The notes: generated from the letters alone by a model not told the origin. Shown: positions 21,698 to 30,863, counted from the first letter of the stretch. The stretch is DNA of 37,901 nt from an uncultured Prevotellaceae bacterium (GCA_900319235.1 ONNR01000008.1:1-37901), one strand, 5' to 3'. Numbers and translations are program-made.

Positions 21698-22729
21698 TCA
21701 CTGGGTGAGAATATCCTTGATTCGTTGGGCGACAACCTTGGGCTCGATTTTGGTCAGACAACGGTAATCGCCGTACTTGCAAGGTTTGTTGCCGTAGATC
21801 GAACACGGACGGCAGGGTAGTTCCAGTTCAATGCAGTCGTCTTCGTTTTGTCGGTAGCCCAAGAACCCTGCATAGCGATGCGTGGCGCCCCAGATTGAGA
21901 TGCAACGCAGACCCACTAATGATGCGAGATGCATATTAGCGGAGTCCATCGACACCATCAGCTTGAGGTTGGCCATGCAGCGCAGGTCGTCCTCGATGGT
22001 CTGCCGTCCTGCCAGGTTCTTAATATGCTCGGGATGATCGGCTACCCAAGTGTCGAGCACTTCCTGTTCGTCTGGTCCACCGAAAAGGTAGATTTTTACT
22101 TCGGGTAACTGCTCGACAAGATAGATCAGCATCTGTCGCATCAATGTTTCTGGATAAACCTTGCCCCGATGTTGCGCAAAGGGAGCAATACCTACCGAAA
22201 GCGTCTCGGGAGGCACAGCACAAGGTTTCTCTCGCAACAAGGCGGCATGTGAGGCACCATCATAGTCGATGGTGAAATCCAACCCAAGGGCAGAAAAAAC
22301 TTGTCTGTATCGCTCGACGCTGGTCGTGAGTTGCCGATGGATGGCTCCCGTGGTCAAGGCCTTCTTCTCGCTACGTCCCTTCTGGATTCTCATTACGGGT
22401 TTTCCTGAAAGCCAGAAACGTAGATCGACCCATTGAGTACGCAATACATCGTGGAGGTCGGCCACAGCATCGACATCCAGTGCTTTCAGTTCTTTGTAAA
22501 GCCGATTGAGCCCAGCGATGCCGTTATAGTCACGTTTGTTGATGACCTTCACCGAAAGGTTGGGCTGATGAAGCATCGTTTCCATCACAATGGCCCCTGC
22601 TTTCGAGGTCAGCAGTGTGAACTGCACGTCAGGATAGGTTCGTGACACACTGTCGAGCACGGGCAACGTCATACAGATGTCGCCCAGCGCACTTAAGCGT
22701 ATGGCCAATACTTTCCGGAAGGTTTTCAT
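21698..22729 (-). CDS. family 9 glycosyltransferase (heptosyltransferase-like)
   Basis: A 343-residue GT-B protein of the LPS heptosyltransferase family (GT9). It begins RKVLAIRLSALGDICMTLPV, the classic GT9 N-terminus, and has the acceptor/donor-site regions PFAQHRGKVYPE (191-202 or so), IYLFGGPDEQE and MVSMDSANMHLASLVGLRCISIWGATH. The C-terminus CRPCSIYGNKPCKYGDYRC is cysteine-rich, as in several Bacteroidetes members. It probably adds a sugar to the lipid A core on the inner face of the membrane. It follows DUF4254 by 4 bases. Confidence 0.93.
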   Translation of the reverse strand: MKTFRKVLAIRLSALGDICMTLPVLDSVSRTYPDVQFTLLTSKAGAIVMETMLHQPNLSVKVINKRDYNGIAGLNRLYKELKALDVDAVADLHDVLRTQWVDLRFWLSGKPVMRIQKGRSEKKALTTGAIHRQLTTSVERYRQVFSALGLDFTIDYDGASHAALLREKPCAVPPETLSVGIAPFAQHRGKVYPETLMRQMLIYLVEQLPEVKIYLFGGPDEQEVLDTWVADHPEHIKNLAGRQTIEDDLRCMANLKLMVSMDSANMHLASLVGLRCISIWGATHRYAGFLGYRQNEDDCIELELPCRPCSIYGNKPCKYGDYRCLTKIEPKVVAQRIKDILTQ

Positions 22730-22733
22730 TACG

Positions 22734-23339
22734 TCACTTGTTCCCGTAGAGTACGGGGTTCAGGTTCGGGTCATTGTACATCTTCATCTGCTTGTACACT
22801 TTCATGTACTTGCGTCCGGCAGCGATGTCATCCAGCAGTTGATCGATGGCCGTAGTCAAGTCGATGCGCTGCGTGAGGAGCACATCAAGTTTCTGGGCGC
22901 ACTTGTCGTGATGCTCCTGCGAAACATCGGTACGATCTACCTCAACCTGCATGTGGAAGATCTTCAGATAAAGAATCGACAGGCGATCGATGGCCCATGC
23001 CGGTGACTCGGTGTTGATGGTGGCATCGGGCAGAATCTCTACGTTCTTGTAAGTGTCGAGAAAATAACTGTCGATCATTTCCACCAGATCAGTACGGTCC
23101 TGGTTCGACTTGTCGATTCTGCGCTTGAGCACAAGAGCAGCCTCAGGATTGATTTCGGGGTCGCGGATGATGTCCTCGAAGTGCCACTGCACGGTGTCAA
23201 TCCAATTCTTCAGGTAAAGGAAAAACTCGATCGTTCCTTTTTCGTAGGGATTCTGGATAGGGGTATCTACGTTATCGGTCTTGTGATAGTCGGCGATGGA
23301 GCGTTTGAAGATGCCATCGCAAAGCTCAGTGAATTTCAT
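22734..23339 (-). CDS. DUF4254 protein
   Basis: A 201-residue, mostly helical, soluble protein with the conserved features of DUF4254: PYEKGTIEFFLYLKNWIDTVQWHFED-type N-terminal segment, RRIDKSNQDRTDLVE and a C-terminal ending near NPVLYGNK. The family is found in Bacteroidetes beside GT9 glycosyltransferases, as here, so a role in surface glycan assembly is likely, but no biochemical function is known to me. It is the first gene of the six-gene operon, with a -7 box 31 bases upstream. Confidence 0.85.
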   Translation of the reverse strand: MKFTELCDGIFKRSIADYHKTDNVDTPIQNPYEKGTIEFFLYLKNWIDTVQWHFEDIIRDPEINPEAALVLKRRIDKSNQDRTDLVEMIDSYFLDTYKNVEILPDATINTESPAWAIDRLSILYLKIFHMQVEVDRTDVSQEHHDKCAQKLDVLLTQRIDLTTAIDQLLDDIAAGRKYMKVYKQMKMYNDPNLNPVLYGNK

Positions 23340-23369
23340 AAATTACGGGTTTTAAAACTAAATTTGCCG

Positions 23370-23377
23370 CAAAGATA
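23370..23377 (-). promoter_or_regulatory. -7 promoter box of the DUF4254-GT9-tdk operon
   Basis: On the minus strand this is TATCTTTG followed by CGGC. Downstream, six genes follow with gaps of 4, 12, 16, 15 and -4 bases and no further box, so this promoter probably serves all of 23339-16724. Confidence 0.85.
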
Positions 23378-23420
23378 ACATTTTTTTCTGAATTAAAGGA
23401 TAACTTTCGCAAAAAATCTT

Positions 23421-23428
23421 TATCTTTG
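23421..23428 (+). promoter_or_regulatory. -7 promoter box of topB
   Basis: TATCTTTG followed by CACGCG, divergent from the box at 23370-23377 and 43 bases from it. The topB ATG is 83 bases downstream, leaving a leader of ~75 bases, longer than most here. Confidence 0.85.
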
Positions 23429-23510
23429 CACGCGATTTTTTCCAAAACGAGCTATTTTGGCAATCATCACATCTATTTAATTTATTTTAGCAATATCCGC
23501 CAACATCAAC

Positions 23511-25646
23511 ATGAAGGTTTGTATCGCCGAGAAACCGAGCGTCGCACAGAGCATCGCACAGATCCTTGGAGCTAACCAGGGAGGACCTCGCCAGGGCTAC
23601 TGGGAAGGCAATGGCTATCAGGTGACGTGGACGTTCGGTCACCTTTGTGAACTGAAGAACCCCGACGAATATGATCCCAAATGGAAGACTTGGAGTATCG
23701 TTTGGCTTCCGATTATTCCTCAGAAATTCGGTATCACGCTCAAGGATGACGAGGGTGTACGCAAGCAGTTCGAAATCATCAGTCACCTTTATGCCAATGC
23801 CGAGTGCATCATCAACTGTGGTGATGCCGGTCAGGAGGGTGAATTGATACAACGTTGGGTCATGCAGAAAGCGGGTGCCATCGAACGTGAACATGCTGGA
23901 CAAATTCCCATTTATCGCCTGTGGATCAATTCGATGACCGACGAAGCCATTCGTGAAGGATTCCAGCATCTTGAACTTCAGGCAAAGTACGATCGTCTAT
24001 ACATGGCTGGCCTCAGTCGTGCCATCGGTGACTGGCTTTTGGGCATGAACGCCACCCGTCTCTACACTATTCGTTACGGCCAAACGGGACAAAGACAAGT
24101 GCTCTCTATCGGTCGTGTCCAGACGCCCACTTTGGCCATGATTGTGAAGCGTCATTTCGAGATTGTCAACTTTGTGCCCCAACAGTATTGGGAGCTCAAG
24201 ACACTCTATCGTGATGTCACTTTCAACAGCACAAAAGGTCGCTATGATAAGATTGAAGAGGCACAGACTGCACTCGATGCTATCAAGGATAGTCTATTCA
24301 CCATCACCGATGTCCAGAAGAAGTCGGGCAAGGAGAGTCCCAAGCGACTTTATGATCTCACATCCTTGCAGGTCGATTGCAACCGCAAGTTCGGATTCAG
24401 TGCCGACCAGACACTCCAACTCATTCAAAGCCTCTACGAAAAGAAGGTAGCAACCTATCCTCGTGTTGATACCACTTATCTTCCTGATGACGTCTATCCC
24501 AAGTGCCCGAATATCCTTAGGGGACTGCGAGGATACGAGCAGTTGACAGCCACTTTGCTTGAGCCGAACAAGAAGCTCCAAAAGTCGAAGAATGTGTTCG
24601 ATAATTCGAAGGTTACCGATCACCACGCCATTATTCCGACGGGTGTTCCAGCCAACAATTTGAGTGCACAAGAACGCCTGGTTTATGACCTGTTGACTCG
24701 TCGATTTATTTCTGTGTTTTATCCTGATTGTAAGTTCAATACGACCACAGTTTTGGGTGAAGCCTCGAAGGTCGAATTCAAGGCCACTGGCAAGCTTATC
24801 GTTGACCCTGGTTGGCGTGTCGTCTATGCAGGAGAAAAGGATGATGATGACGACAAGGAAGGTGCATCCATATTGCCCGAATTTACGGTTGGGGAGAGCG
24901 GCCCACACACGCCTTCGCTGCTTGAAAAATGGACGCAACCACCTAAGCCATACACCGAGGCTACATTACTTCGTGCCATGGAAACTGCTGGCAAGCAGTG
25001 TGAGGACGAGTCACTTCGTGAAGCCATGAAGGAGAACGGCATCGGTCGTCCTTCCACGCGTGCAGCCATCATCGAGACGCTCTTTAAACGACGCTACATT
25101 CGCAAGGATAAGAAAAACCTCATCGCCACCCAAACGGGCATCGATGTTATTCAGGTTATTCACGAGGAATTGCTTAAAAGCCCAGAACTGACAGGTCAAT
25201 GGGAACGCAAACTGCGTATGATCGAGCGTGGTGAATACGAGGCCAGCGTGTTTATCTCCGAACTCAAGCAGATGGTTGTTGACATCATTCATAGCGTCAT
25301 GTCTGATCAGTCCAACCGTCAAGTTGCCTACGTCAACCCTGAGGAGGAGAAGAAACAGGCTGCCTCCGAGAAGAAAGCTGCGGCATCCAAGAAAGCCGCT
25401 ACCCCCAAAAAAGCCAGCACTCCCAAAAAGTCAGTGCCCAAAAAGCCTGCTTCCCCAGTGAACCAGTCGCAGCCAAGTTCGGTTACCCCTGTATCTTCAT
25501 TGCAGTCAGATTCCACTGCACTTAAAGTTCCCCAAAAGTGTCCCCTCTGCGGTGGAGATGTCATCAAGGGACGTACTGCCTATGGATGTTCCAATTGGCG
25601 AACAGGATGTACTTGGAGGCTTCCTTTTGACGCATCTAACTCCTAA
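23511..25646 (+). CDS. topB: DNA topoisomerase III
   Basis: A type IA topoisomerase that unlinks single-stranded DNA crossings. It is 711 residues. The TOPRIM domain starts at once (CIAEKPSVAQ, E7) with GDAGQEGE (104-111). The catalytic tyrosine is Y316 in ATYPRVDTTYL. Residues ~605-670 are a Lys/Ala/Ser/Pro tail with repeated KKAA/TPKKAS units, like a histone H1 tail and probably DNA-binding. It ends with a four-cysteine zinc ribbon (C677, C680, C693, C700). Unlike mobile-element TopB proteins it stands alone in a chromosomal context with no transfer genes. A 14-base piece of the tail (25469-25482) matches an intergenic hairpin sequence at 30846. Confidence 0.95.
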   Translation: MKVCIAEKPSVAQSIAQILGANQGGPRQGYWEGNGYQVTWTFGHLCELKNPDEYDPKWKTWSIVWLPIIPQKFGITLKDDEGVRKQFEIISHLYANAECIINCGDAGQEGELIQRWVMQKAGAIEREHAGQIPIYRLWINSMTDEAIREGFQHLELQAKYDRLYMAGLSRAIGDWLLGMNATRLYTIRYGQTGQRQVLSIGRVQTPTLAMIVKRHFEIVNFVPQQYWELKTLYRDVTFNSTKGRYDKIEEAQTALDAIKDSLFTITDVQKKSGKESPKRLYDLTSLQVDCNRKFGFSADQTLQLIQSLYEKKVATYPRVDTTYLPDDVYPKCPNILRGLRGYEQLTATLLEPNKKLQKSKNVFDNSKVTDHHAIIPTGVPANNLSAQERLVYDLLTRRFISVFYPDCKFNTTTVLGEASKVEFKATGKLIVDPGWRVVYAGEKDDDDDKEGASILPEFTVGESGPHTPSLLEKWTQPPKPYTEATLLRAMETAGKQCEDESLREAMKENGIGRPSTRAAIIETLFKRRYIRKDKKNLIATQTGIDVIQVIHEELLKSPELTGQWERKLRMIERGEYEASVFISELKQMVVDIIHSVMSDQSNRQVAYVNPEEEKKQAASEKKAAASKKAATPKKASTPKKSVPKKPASPVNQSQPSSVTPVSSLQSDSTALKVPQKCPLCGGDVIKGRTAYGCSNWRTGCTWRLPFDASNS

Positions 25647-25692
25647 AAAAGCATAAAAACCTCCTTCTTTTCGCGCGTATATGCAAAAAAGT

Positions 25693-25738
25693 GCGGCAAA
25701 GGTTTGGCAAAATCGAAGAAAATGCCTAACTTTGCCGC
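25693..25738. promoter_or_regulatory. lptD promoter inside an inverted repeat
   Basis: TAACTTTG (25727-25734) with TTTG at 25703-25706, spaced 20 bases, makes a complete Bacteroidetes promoter. The 9-bp arms GCGGCAAAG (25693-25701) and CTTTGCCGC (25730-25738) enclose it, the right arm covering the -7 box. The ATG at 25750 leaves a leader of only ~10 bases. Confidence 0.75.
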
Positions 25739-25749
25739 GTTTTTAAATA

Positions 25750-28620
25750 ATGCATACGTTTTTTAGACGACATATAAACAAGGGCAATGCCCCAATATTG
25801 CTTACACTAATCCTCCTGCTGACACCTCTGTGTCTCGGCAGAAGGGTTTATGCTGAGCCCTTGCCTTTGCGCGTCTTCGATACTTTGCAGGAGTCTGTCG
25901 ATTCACTTTCTCTCCCCATCGTTTCTCCCGACACTCTCGCTGATTTCCCGTCTCTCGATTCCCTTTCCCTTGCCACCGACAGTCTTTCTGTCGATACACT
26001 TGCAATCGATTCCGTGTCCACTAAACCCGAGGGTGGGGGATTGACAGCTGTAGTCAACTATAAGGCACAGGACTCTCTGGTCTTTGCTGCCGGCAACATG
26101 GCTTGGCTCTATGGTTCATCGCAGGTCACCTATACCGACATCACCCTTGATGCCGAGCGTCTCCAACTTTCGCTAGACAGTTCTCTCGTGCATGCCAATG
26201 GTGTGCCCGACACTGTTACGGGTAAACTCAAGGGCAAACCGGTCTTCAAGGATAGTTCCGGCGAATATGAGACACGCACCATGTCCTACAACTTCAAGAC
26301 GGCCAAGGGCTTCATCTGTGACGTTACATCCCAGCAAGGTGAAGGATACGTGACGGGTGGCGTTACCAAGAAGATGCCCAACAACGACATCTATCTCGAA
26401 AATGGTCGTTACACTACTTGCGACCAGACCGAGTGCCCTCACTTCTATATCGAACTTACCAAGGGTCGTTTGCGTCCCAATAAGAATATCGTCACTGGTC
26501 CTGCTTATCTTGTCGTGGCCGATGTGCCATTGCCCATCGCCATTCCCTTTGGCTATTTCCCCTTTACGAAATCATACTCCAGCGGTGTCATCGTGCCCAC
26601 TTACGGTGCCGATCAGACCAAGGGACTTTATTTACGAGAAGGTGGCTACTATTTTGCCATAAATGATTATGTTGATCTGGCACTACGTGGCGAAATATAT
26701 ACCAAAGGCTCATGGGGTTTATCGGCCGAAAGCCGTTATGCCATCCGTTACAAGTTCAAGGGCAACTTCTCCTTCAGTTATCTCGTGGCGAAGACAGGCG
26801 ACAAGGGACTTTCCGACTATGTCGAACAGAAGAATTTGAAGGTCGCCTGGAGTCATTCCCAGGATTCGCGTTTCAATCCGAATCTTAGTCTTTCGGCCAA
26901 CGTTAACTTCACGACCTCTGGCTACGAACGCAGTAACACCACTTCGATTTATAGCAATGACCTGACCACATCGACCAAGCAGTCAACAGTCAATGCTAGC
27001 TACAAGATTCCAAATACCAAATGGAATTTGACGGCATCGACGAGTATTACACAGCGTACTACTGACTCCACCCTCGTGGTCACATTGCCGCAGTTGACTG
27101 CCTCGATGAGCACCTGGTATCCCTTCAAGCGCAAGCAGAAGAGCGGCTCCGATCGTTGGTATGAGAAGATCTCGATGACTTACAACATGAATATGACCAA
27201 CAAGGTCACAACCAAGGAAAACGAGTTTGGACAGAAAAATATCCTCCGCGATTGGGAGAATGGCATCAAGCACTCGATACCCATCGGAGCTACATTCACG
27301 GCCGCGAAGTACATTCAGATTTCGCCGCGTTTCAATTTCACCGATCGCATGTACAGCCACAAGACTGTGCAGTATTATGATCCCTCTTTGGTTAACTCCA
27401 ATGGTTCTTATGGCGGTATAGCCAAGGATACTGTCTATGGATTCTACAATTCTTATGACTTTAGCACTTCCTTAAGTTTCTCCACCAAGCTCTATGGTTT
27501 CTTCAAACCATTGTGGAAGTCACGTCTCTTTGCCGTTCGTCATGTGCTCTCGCCGAATATTTCGTTCAGTTATACACCCGACTTCAGCGAAAAGAAATAT
27601 GGCAGTTGGGGAACGTATTATCTCCCCGACAGTACGTCGGTAACCGGACGTCGTGAGGTTCGATATAATTACTTCCAGGGCTATACCCAGGGCGGTGCTC
27701 CTCAGGGTCGTAGTGGTTCCATCTCATTTTCATTCGACAACAATATCGAGGCAAAGATACGTTCCGACAAGGATTCCTCGGGTTATAAGAAGATTTCCAT
27801 CATCGACAAACTGTCCACCAGCATTTCTTATAACATGGTGGCTGACTCGATGCGCTGGAGTACCACCGTGCCTATCAACGCCACCATCAAGTTGGGCAAG
27901 AATTCGTCTATGAACCTCAATACGTCGTGGGACGTATATAAATACGATGAGAACGGGCGACATTACGACCGTCCGCGATGGAAAGACGGTGAATTCCTTC
28001 GTTTGATGTCAACTGGCTATTCGTTCAACTATACGCTCAACAATCAGAAACTTGCCAAACTTTTCGGACGAGGAGGAGACGAAGATGAGGAAGAGGAAGA
28101 CGAAAGCTACGACCTCGACAGTGAAGATGGCTACGTCGAGGAAGATCTCGATCCGACGAGTCTCGAAGGCATGCAGCGCAATGCCGAAAAACGAAAACGA
28201 AAGGAGAAGAAGACTGCCGGATCGTATGATGACGATGGTTATCTTGTCTGGACGGTGCCCTGGTCGCTCAACATCTCCTACTCAATGCGCTATCAGTACA
28301 AGTCTTTCAACAAGGAAAAGCGCGAATTTGATCGTGGCATTGTTCATAGTGCCACATTTAGCGGAACGTTGCAACCCACCAAGGGGTGGAACTTCTCGTT
28401 CAATGCATCTTATGACATGAACCTCAATAAAGTCACCTTTATGAACATCAACGCGAGTCGTGATATGCATTGCTGGACACTAACAGCTTCGCTCAACCCT
28501 TTGGGCCGATTCGCGTCATTCAATGTGAACATCGCTGTCAAGAGCTCTATGCTTTCCGATCTCAAGTATCAGAAGTCGAGCGTTTCGCGCAGCAACAAGA
28601 TCCAATGGTATAACGACTAA
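25750..28620 (+). CDS. lptD: LPS-assembly outer membrane protein LptD, Bacteroidetes type
   Basis: Inserts lipopolysaccharide into the outer leaflet. It is 956 residues. Signal peptide ~1-35, then a low-complexity stretch with DSLSL/DTL repeats (~48-92). Next comes an OstA/LptA-like beta-jellyroll (~95-260: YTDITLDAERLQLSLD, YLENGRYTTCDQTECPHFYI) and a long outer membrane beta-barrel with alternating aromatic strands to the C-terminus. An acidic insert (GGDEDEEEEDESYDLDSEDG) followed by a KRKRKEKK cluster, around residues 775-830, probably forms a loop or plug rather than a strand. Two cysteines in the jellyroll (TTCDQTEC) could form a disulfide. hisH begins one base after its stop, so envelope and histidine genes share a transcript. 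Confidence 0.88.
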   Translation: MHTFFRRHINKGNAPILLTLILLLTPLCLGRRVYAEPLPLRVFDTLQESVDSLSLPIVSPDTLADFPSLDSLSLATDSLSVDTLAIDSVSTKPEGGGLTAVVNYKAQDSLVFAAGNMAWLYGSSQVTYTDITLDAERLQLSLDSSLVHANGVPDTVTGKLKGKPVFKDSSGEYETRTMSYNFKTAKGFICDVTSQQGEGYVTGGVTKKMPNNDIYLENGRYTTCDQTECPHFYIELTKGRLRPNKNIVTGPAYLVVADVPLPIAIPFGYFPFTKSYSSGVIVPTYGADQTKGLYLREGGYYFAINDYVDLALRGEIYTKGSWGLSAESRYAIRYKFKGNFSFSYLVAKTGDKGLSDYVEQKNLKVAWSHSQDSRFNPNLSLSANVNFTTSGYERSNTTSIYSNDLTTSTKQSTVNASYKIPNTKWNLTASTSITQRTTDSTLVVTLPQLTASMSTWYPFKRKQKSGSDRWYEKISMTYNMNMTNKVTTKENEFGQKNILRDWENGIKHSIPIGATFTAAKYIQISPRFNFTDRMYSHKTVQYYDPSLVNSNGSYGGIAKDTVYGFYNSYDFSTSLSFSTKLYGFFKPLWKSRLFAVRHVLSPNISFSYTPDFSEKKYGSWGTYYLPDSTSVTGRREVRYNYFQGYTQGGAPQGRSGSISFSFDNNIEAKIRSDKDSSGYKKISIIDKLSTSISYNMVADSMRWSTTVPINATIKLGKNSSMNLNTSWDVYKYDENGRHYDRPRWKDGEFLRLMSTGYSFNYTLNNQKLAKLFGRGGDEDEEEEDESYDLDSEDGYVEEDLDPTSLEGMQRNAEKRKRKEKKTAGSYDDDGYLVWTVPWSLNISYSMRYQYKSFNKEKREFDRGIVHSATFSGTLQPTKGWNFSFNASYDMNLNKVTFMNINASRDMHCWTLTASLNPLGRFASFNVNIAVKSSMLSDLKYQKSSVSRSNKIQWYND

Positions 28621-28621
28621 A

Positions 28622-29233
28622 ATGAAAGTAGCAATCATCAAATACAACGCAGGCAACATTTACAGTGTCTATTGCGCTTGCCGTCGTCTTGGCCATGATG
28701 CTGTCATCACCGACGATCCTGTCGTCATTCGTCAGGCCGACCGCGTCATCTTTCCCGGAGTGGGTGAGGCACGTGCAGCTATGCAGCATCTCAACCAAAC
28801 TGGCCTTGCCGATGTGATTCGCGGCCTCCGACAGCCGGTCCTTGGCATTTGCATTGGTATGCAGCTCCTCTGCCGTCACAGCGAGGAAGGTGATGTCGAT
28901 TGCCTTGGCATCTTTGATGTCCCTGTCGTTCGTTTCCGTTCTTCTTCAAAGGAATTCAAGGTCCCGCAGATGGGATGGAATACCATTGAGAAGTTCGAAA
29001 AGACTGCCGAAAACGACAACTCAAATCGCTTGTTTATTAATTTGCACGAAGGCGATTACGTTTATTACGTGCATAGTTTTCATGTTCCCATCTGTTCCTA
29101 CACCATTGCCCAGACCGACTACGACGGTTTCTATAGTGCTGCACTCCACAAGGACAACTTTTGGGCTACGCAGTTCCATCCTGAGAAATCAGGCCCAGTC
29201 GGTGAACAGATTTTACGCAACTTTTTATTATGA
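28622..29233 (+). CDS. hisH: imidazole glycerol phosphate synthase glutaminase subunit
   Basis: Supplies ammonia from glutamine to HisF in histidine synthesis. It is 203 residues. Class I glutaminase triad: C77 (LGICIGMQ), H186 and E188 (TQFHPEKS). The oxyanion-strand PGVGEA (45-50) is present. It starts one base after the lptD stop and overlaps hisA by 4 bases (ATGA). Confidence 0.96.
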   Translation: MKVAIIKYNAGNIYSVYCACRRLGHDAVITDDPVVIRQADRVIFPGVGEARAAMQHLNQTGLADVIRGLRQPVLGICIGMQLLCRHSEEGDVDCLGIFDVPVVRFRSSSKEFKVPQMGWNTIEKFEKTAENDNSNRLFINLHEGDYVYYVHSFHVPICSYTIAQTDYDGFYSAALHKDNFWATQFHPEKSGPVGEQILRNFLL

Positions 29234-29961
29234 TTGAAATAATCCCGGCCGTTGACATTATCGACGGCAAACTCGTTCGCCTTACCAAAGGCGACTATGA
29301 TACTAAGAAAGAATACAGTCAGGACCCTCTTGAGATGGCCCGTCAGTTCGAAGATATCGGCATCCATCGTCTTCACCTTGTCGATCTTGATGGTGCAAAA
29401 GGCGGTCACATTGTCAACCATCGGATCCTCGAACAGATTGCATCCCAAACCAATCTCATCGTCGATTTTGGTGGTGGATTGAAGAGCGACGATGATGTCC
29501 GCATCGCTTTCGAAAGTGGAGCACAAATGATTACCAGTGGCTCTATTGCGGTACAGCGCCCCCAGCTCTTTTTGGCTTGGCTGCAGCAGTATGGTTCCGA
29601 CCGTGTCATTCTCGGTGCCGATATCAAGGACGGTCGCATTGCCATCCAGGGCTGGCTCGAGGAGAGCGATGCTCGTTGGCAGACGTTTCTTGAGAGCTAC
29701 ACCGCACGTGGCGTCAGCAAAGTCATCTCCACCGACATTTCGCGAGACGGCATGATGGCTGGCCCTTCCACTGAACTCTATAAGGATATGATGGCAGAGT
29801 TCCCCGACCTTTATGTCATTGCTTCCGGTGGTGTCAGTTGCATGATGGATGTACTTCAGCTCGAAGCTGCCAACGTCCCCGCCGTCATTATTGGTAAGGC
29901 CATCTACGAGGGTCGCATCACATTCTCTGAACTCGAACGCTACCAACAAAACAATTGTTAA
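29230..29961 (+). CDS. hisA: ProFAR isomerase
   Basis: 1-(5-phosphoribosyl)-5-[(5-phosphoribosylamino)methylideneamino]imidazole-4-carboxamide isomerase, the fourth histidine step. It is a 243-residue TIM barrel. Catalytic aspartates D9 (IPAVDIIDGK) and the one in GADIKDG (~130). Phosphate-binding loops VDFGGGLKSDDD and ASGGVSCMMD. Its start overlaps hisH. Confidence 0.96.
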   Translation: MIEIIPAVDIIDGKLVRLTKGDYDTKKEYSQDPLEMARQFEDIGIHRLHLVDLDGAKGGHIVNHRILEQIASQTNLIVDFGGGLKSDDDVRIAFESGAQMITSGSIAVQRPQLFLAWLQQYGSDRVILGADIKDGRIAIQGWLEESDARWQTFLESYTARGVSKVISTDISRDGMMAGPSTELYKDMMAEFPDLYVIASGGVSCMMDVLQLEAANVPAVIIGKAIYEGRITFSELERYQQNNC

Positions 29962-30002
29962 TTGCAATTGTTATTTGTTAATTGTTAATTATTAATTAAG
30001 CT
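29962..30002. repeat. TTAATTG-rich simple repeat between hisA and hisF
   Basis: This gap holds repeats of GTTAATTG-type words. The 19-mer at 29966-29984 (AATTGTTATTTGTTAATTG) recurs exactly at 32718-32736, in the leader of the HsdR-N-like gene. It is the only sizable gap inside the hisHAF run. Confidence 0.8.
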
Positions 30003-30761
30003 ATGTTAGCCAAACGCATCATCCCCTGTCTCGACGTTAAGGACGGCACCACCGTCAAGGGTGTGCAGTTCGTCAATTTCCGCGATGCTGGTGATCCTGT
30101 TGAGCTCGGCAAGCAATATAGCCAAATGGGTGCCGATGAACTAGTCTATCTCGACATCACTGCCTCACACGAAGGACGACGCACATTCACCGACCTTGTC
30201 CGTCGCATTGCTGCAGAGGTATCCATACCCTTCACCGTGGGTGGTGGCATACACGAACTCAGTGATGTTGAACGTCTTCTAGCTGCTGGAGCCGATAAGG
30301 TGTCGGTTAATTCGTCTGCCCTTCGACGTCCAGAACTCATCACTGAGATTGCCGAGCGCTTTGGTCGACAGGAGTGTGTCTGCGCCATCGATGCCCGCCT
30401 TGAGGACGATGGCCAATGGCGCTGCTACCTCAACGGAGGTCGTATACCCACCCAGCGTTACCTCTTTGAGTGGGCGCATGAAGCCCAGGAACGCGGTGCC
30501 GGCGAGATACTCTTCACATCGATGAACCATGATGGTTCGAAGCAAGGTTTCGCTAATGATGCTCTTGCCCGTCTCTCCGACGAACTTTCAATCCCCATCA
30601 TCGCATCGGGTGGAGCTGGCACCAAGGAGCATTTCCTCGACGTTTTCCAGATAGGCCACGCTGATGCAGCGTTAGCTGCCTCGGTCTTCCACTTCGGCGA
30701 GATTCCCATGCGTGAACTTAAGCTTTATCTTGCCGATCACGGTATCAACGTTCGCCTTTAA
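30003..30761 (+). CDS. hisF: imidazole glycerol phosphate synthase cyclase subunit
   Basis: Uses ammonia from HisH to make imidazole glycerol phosphate and AICAR, linking histidine synthesis to the AICAR transformylase at 12198. It is a 252-residue TIM barrel. D11 ([13 protein letters not shown]) and the aspartate of CAIDARLED (~130) are the catalytic pair. Phosphate loops [13 protein letters not shown] and [11 protein letters not shown]. Confidence 0.97.
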   Translation: MLAKRIIPCLDVKDGTTVKGVQFVNFRDAGDPVELGKQYSQMGADELVYLDITASHEGRRTFTDLVRRIAAEVSIPFTVGGGIHELSDVERLLAAGADKVSVNSSALRRPELITEIAERFGRQECVCAIDARLEDDGQWRCYLNGGRIPTQRYLFEWAHEAQERGAGEILFTSMNHDGSKQGFANDALARLSDELSIPIIASGGAGTKEHFLDVFQIGHADAALAASVFHFGEIPMRELKLYLADHGINVRL

Positions 30762-30845
30762 CCCGCGCTTTGCGTCCCGCCCTTTTCGCCGTCCCCCTAT
30801 GTTCTCGTTACGGCTGTTTTCTGCCGCATTCTTCGTGTTCCTGTT

Positions 30846-30863
30846 GCAGCCAAGTTCGGCTGC
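30846..30863 (+). repeat. GCAGCC/GGCTGC hairpin before hisIE
   Basis: GCAGCC (30846-30851) and GGCTGC (30858-30863) form a 6-bp stem with loop AAGTTC. It lies at the end of a 138-base pyrimidine-rich gap between hisF and hisIE. No T-run follows. A similar element precedes the ACT-domain gene (35323-35340). Confidence 0.7.

Noticed and set aside
23511..25646. TopB as a marker of a conjugative or integrative element
   Set aside because: No transfer, integrase or mobilisation gene is near, no attachment repeats are visible, and the codon use matches the neighbours.
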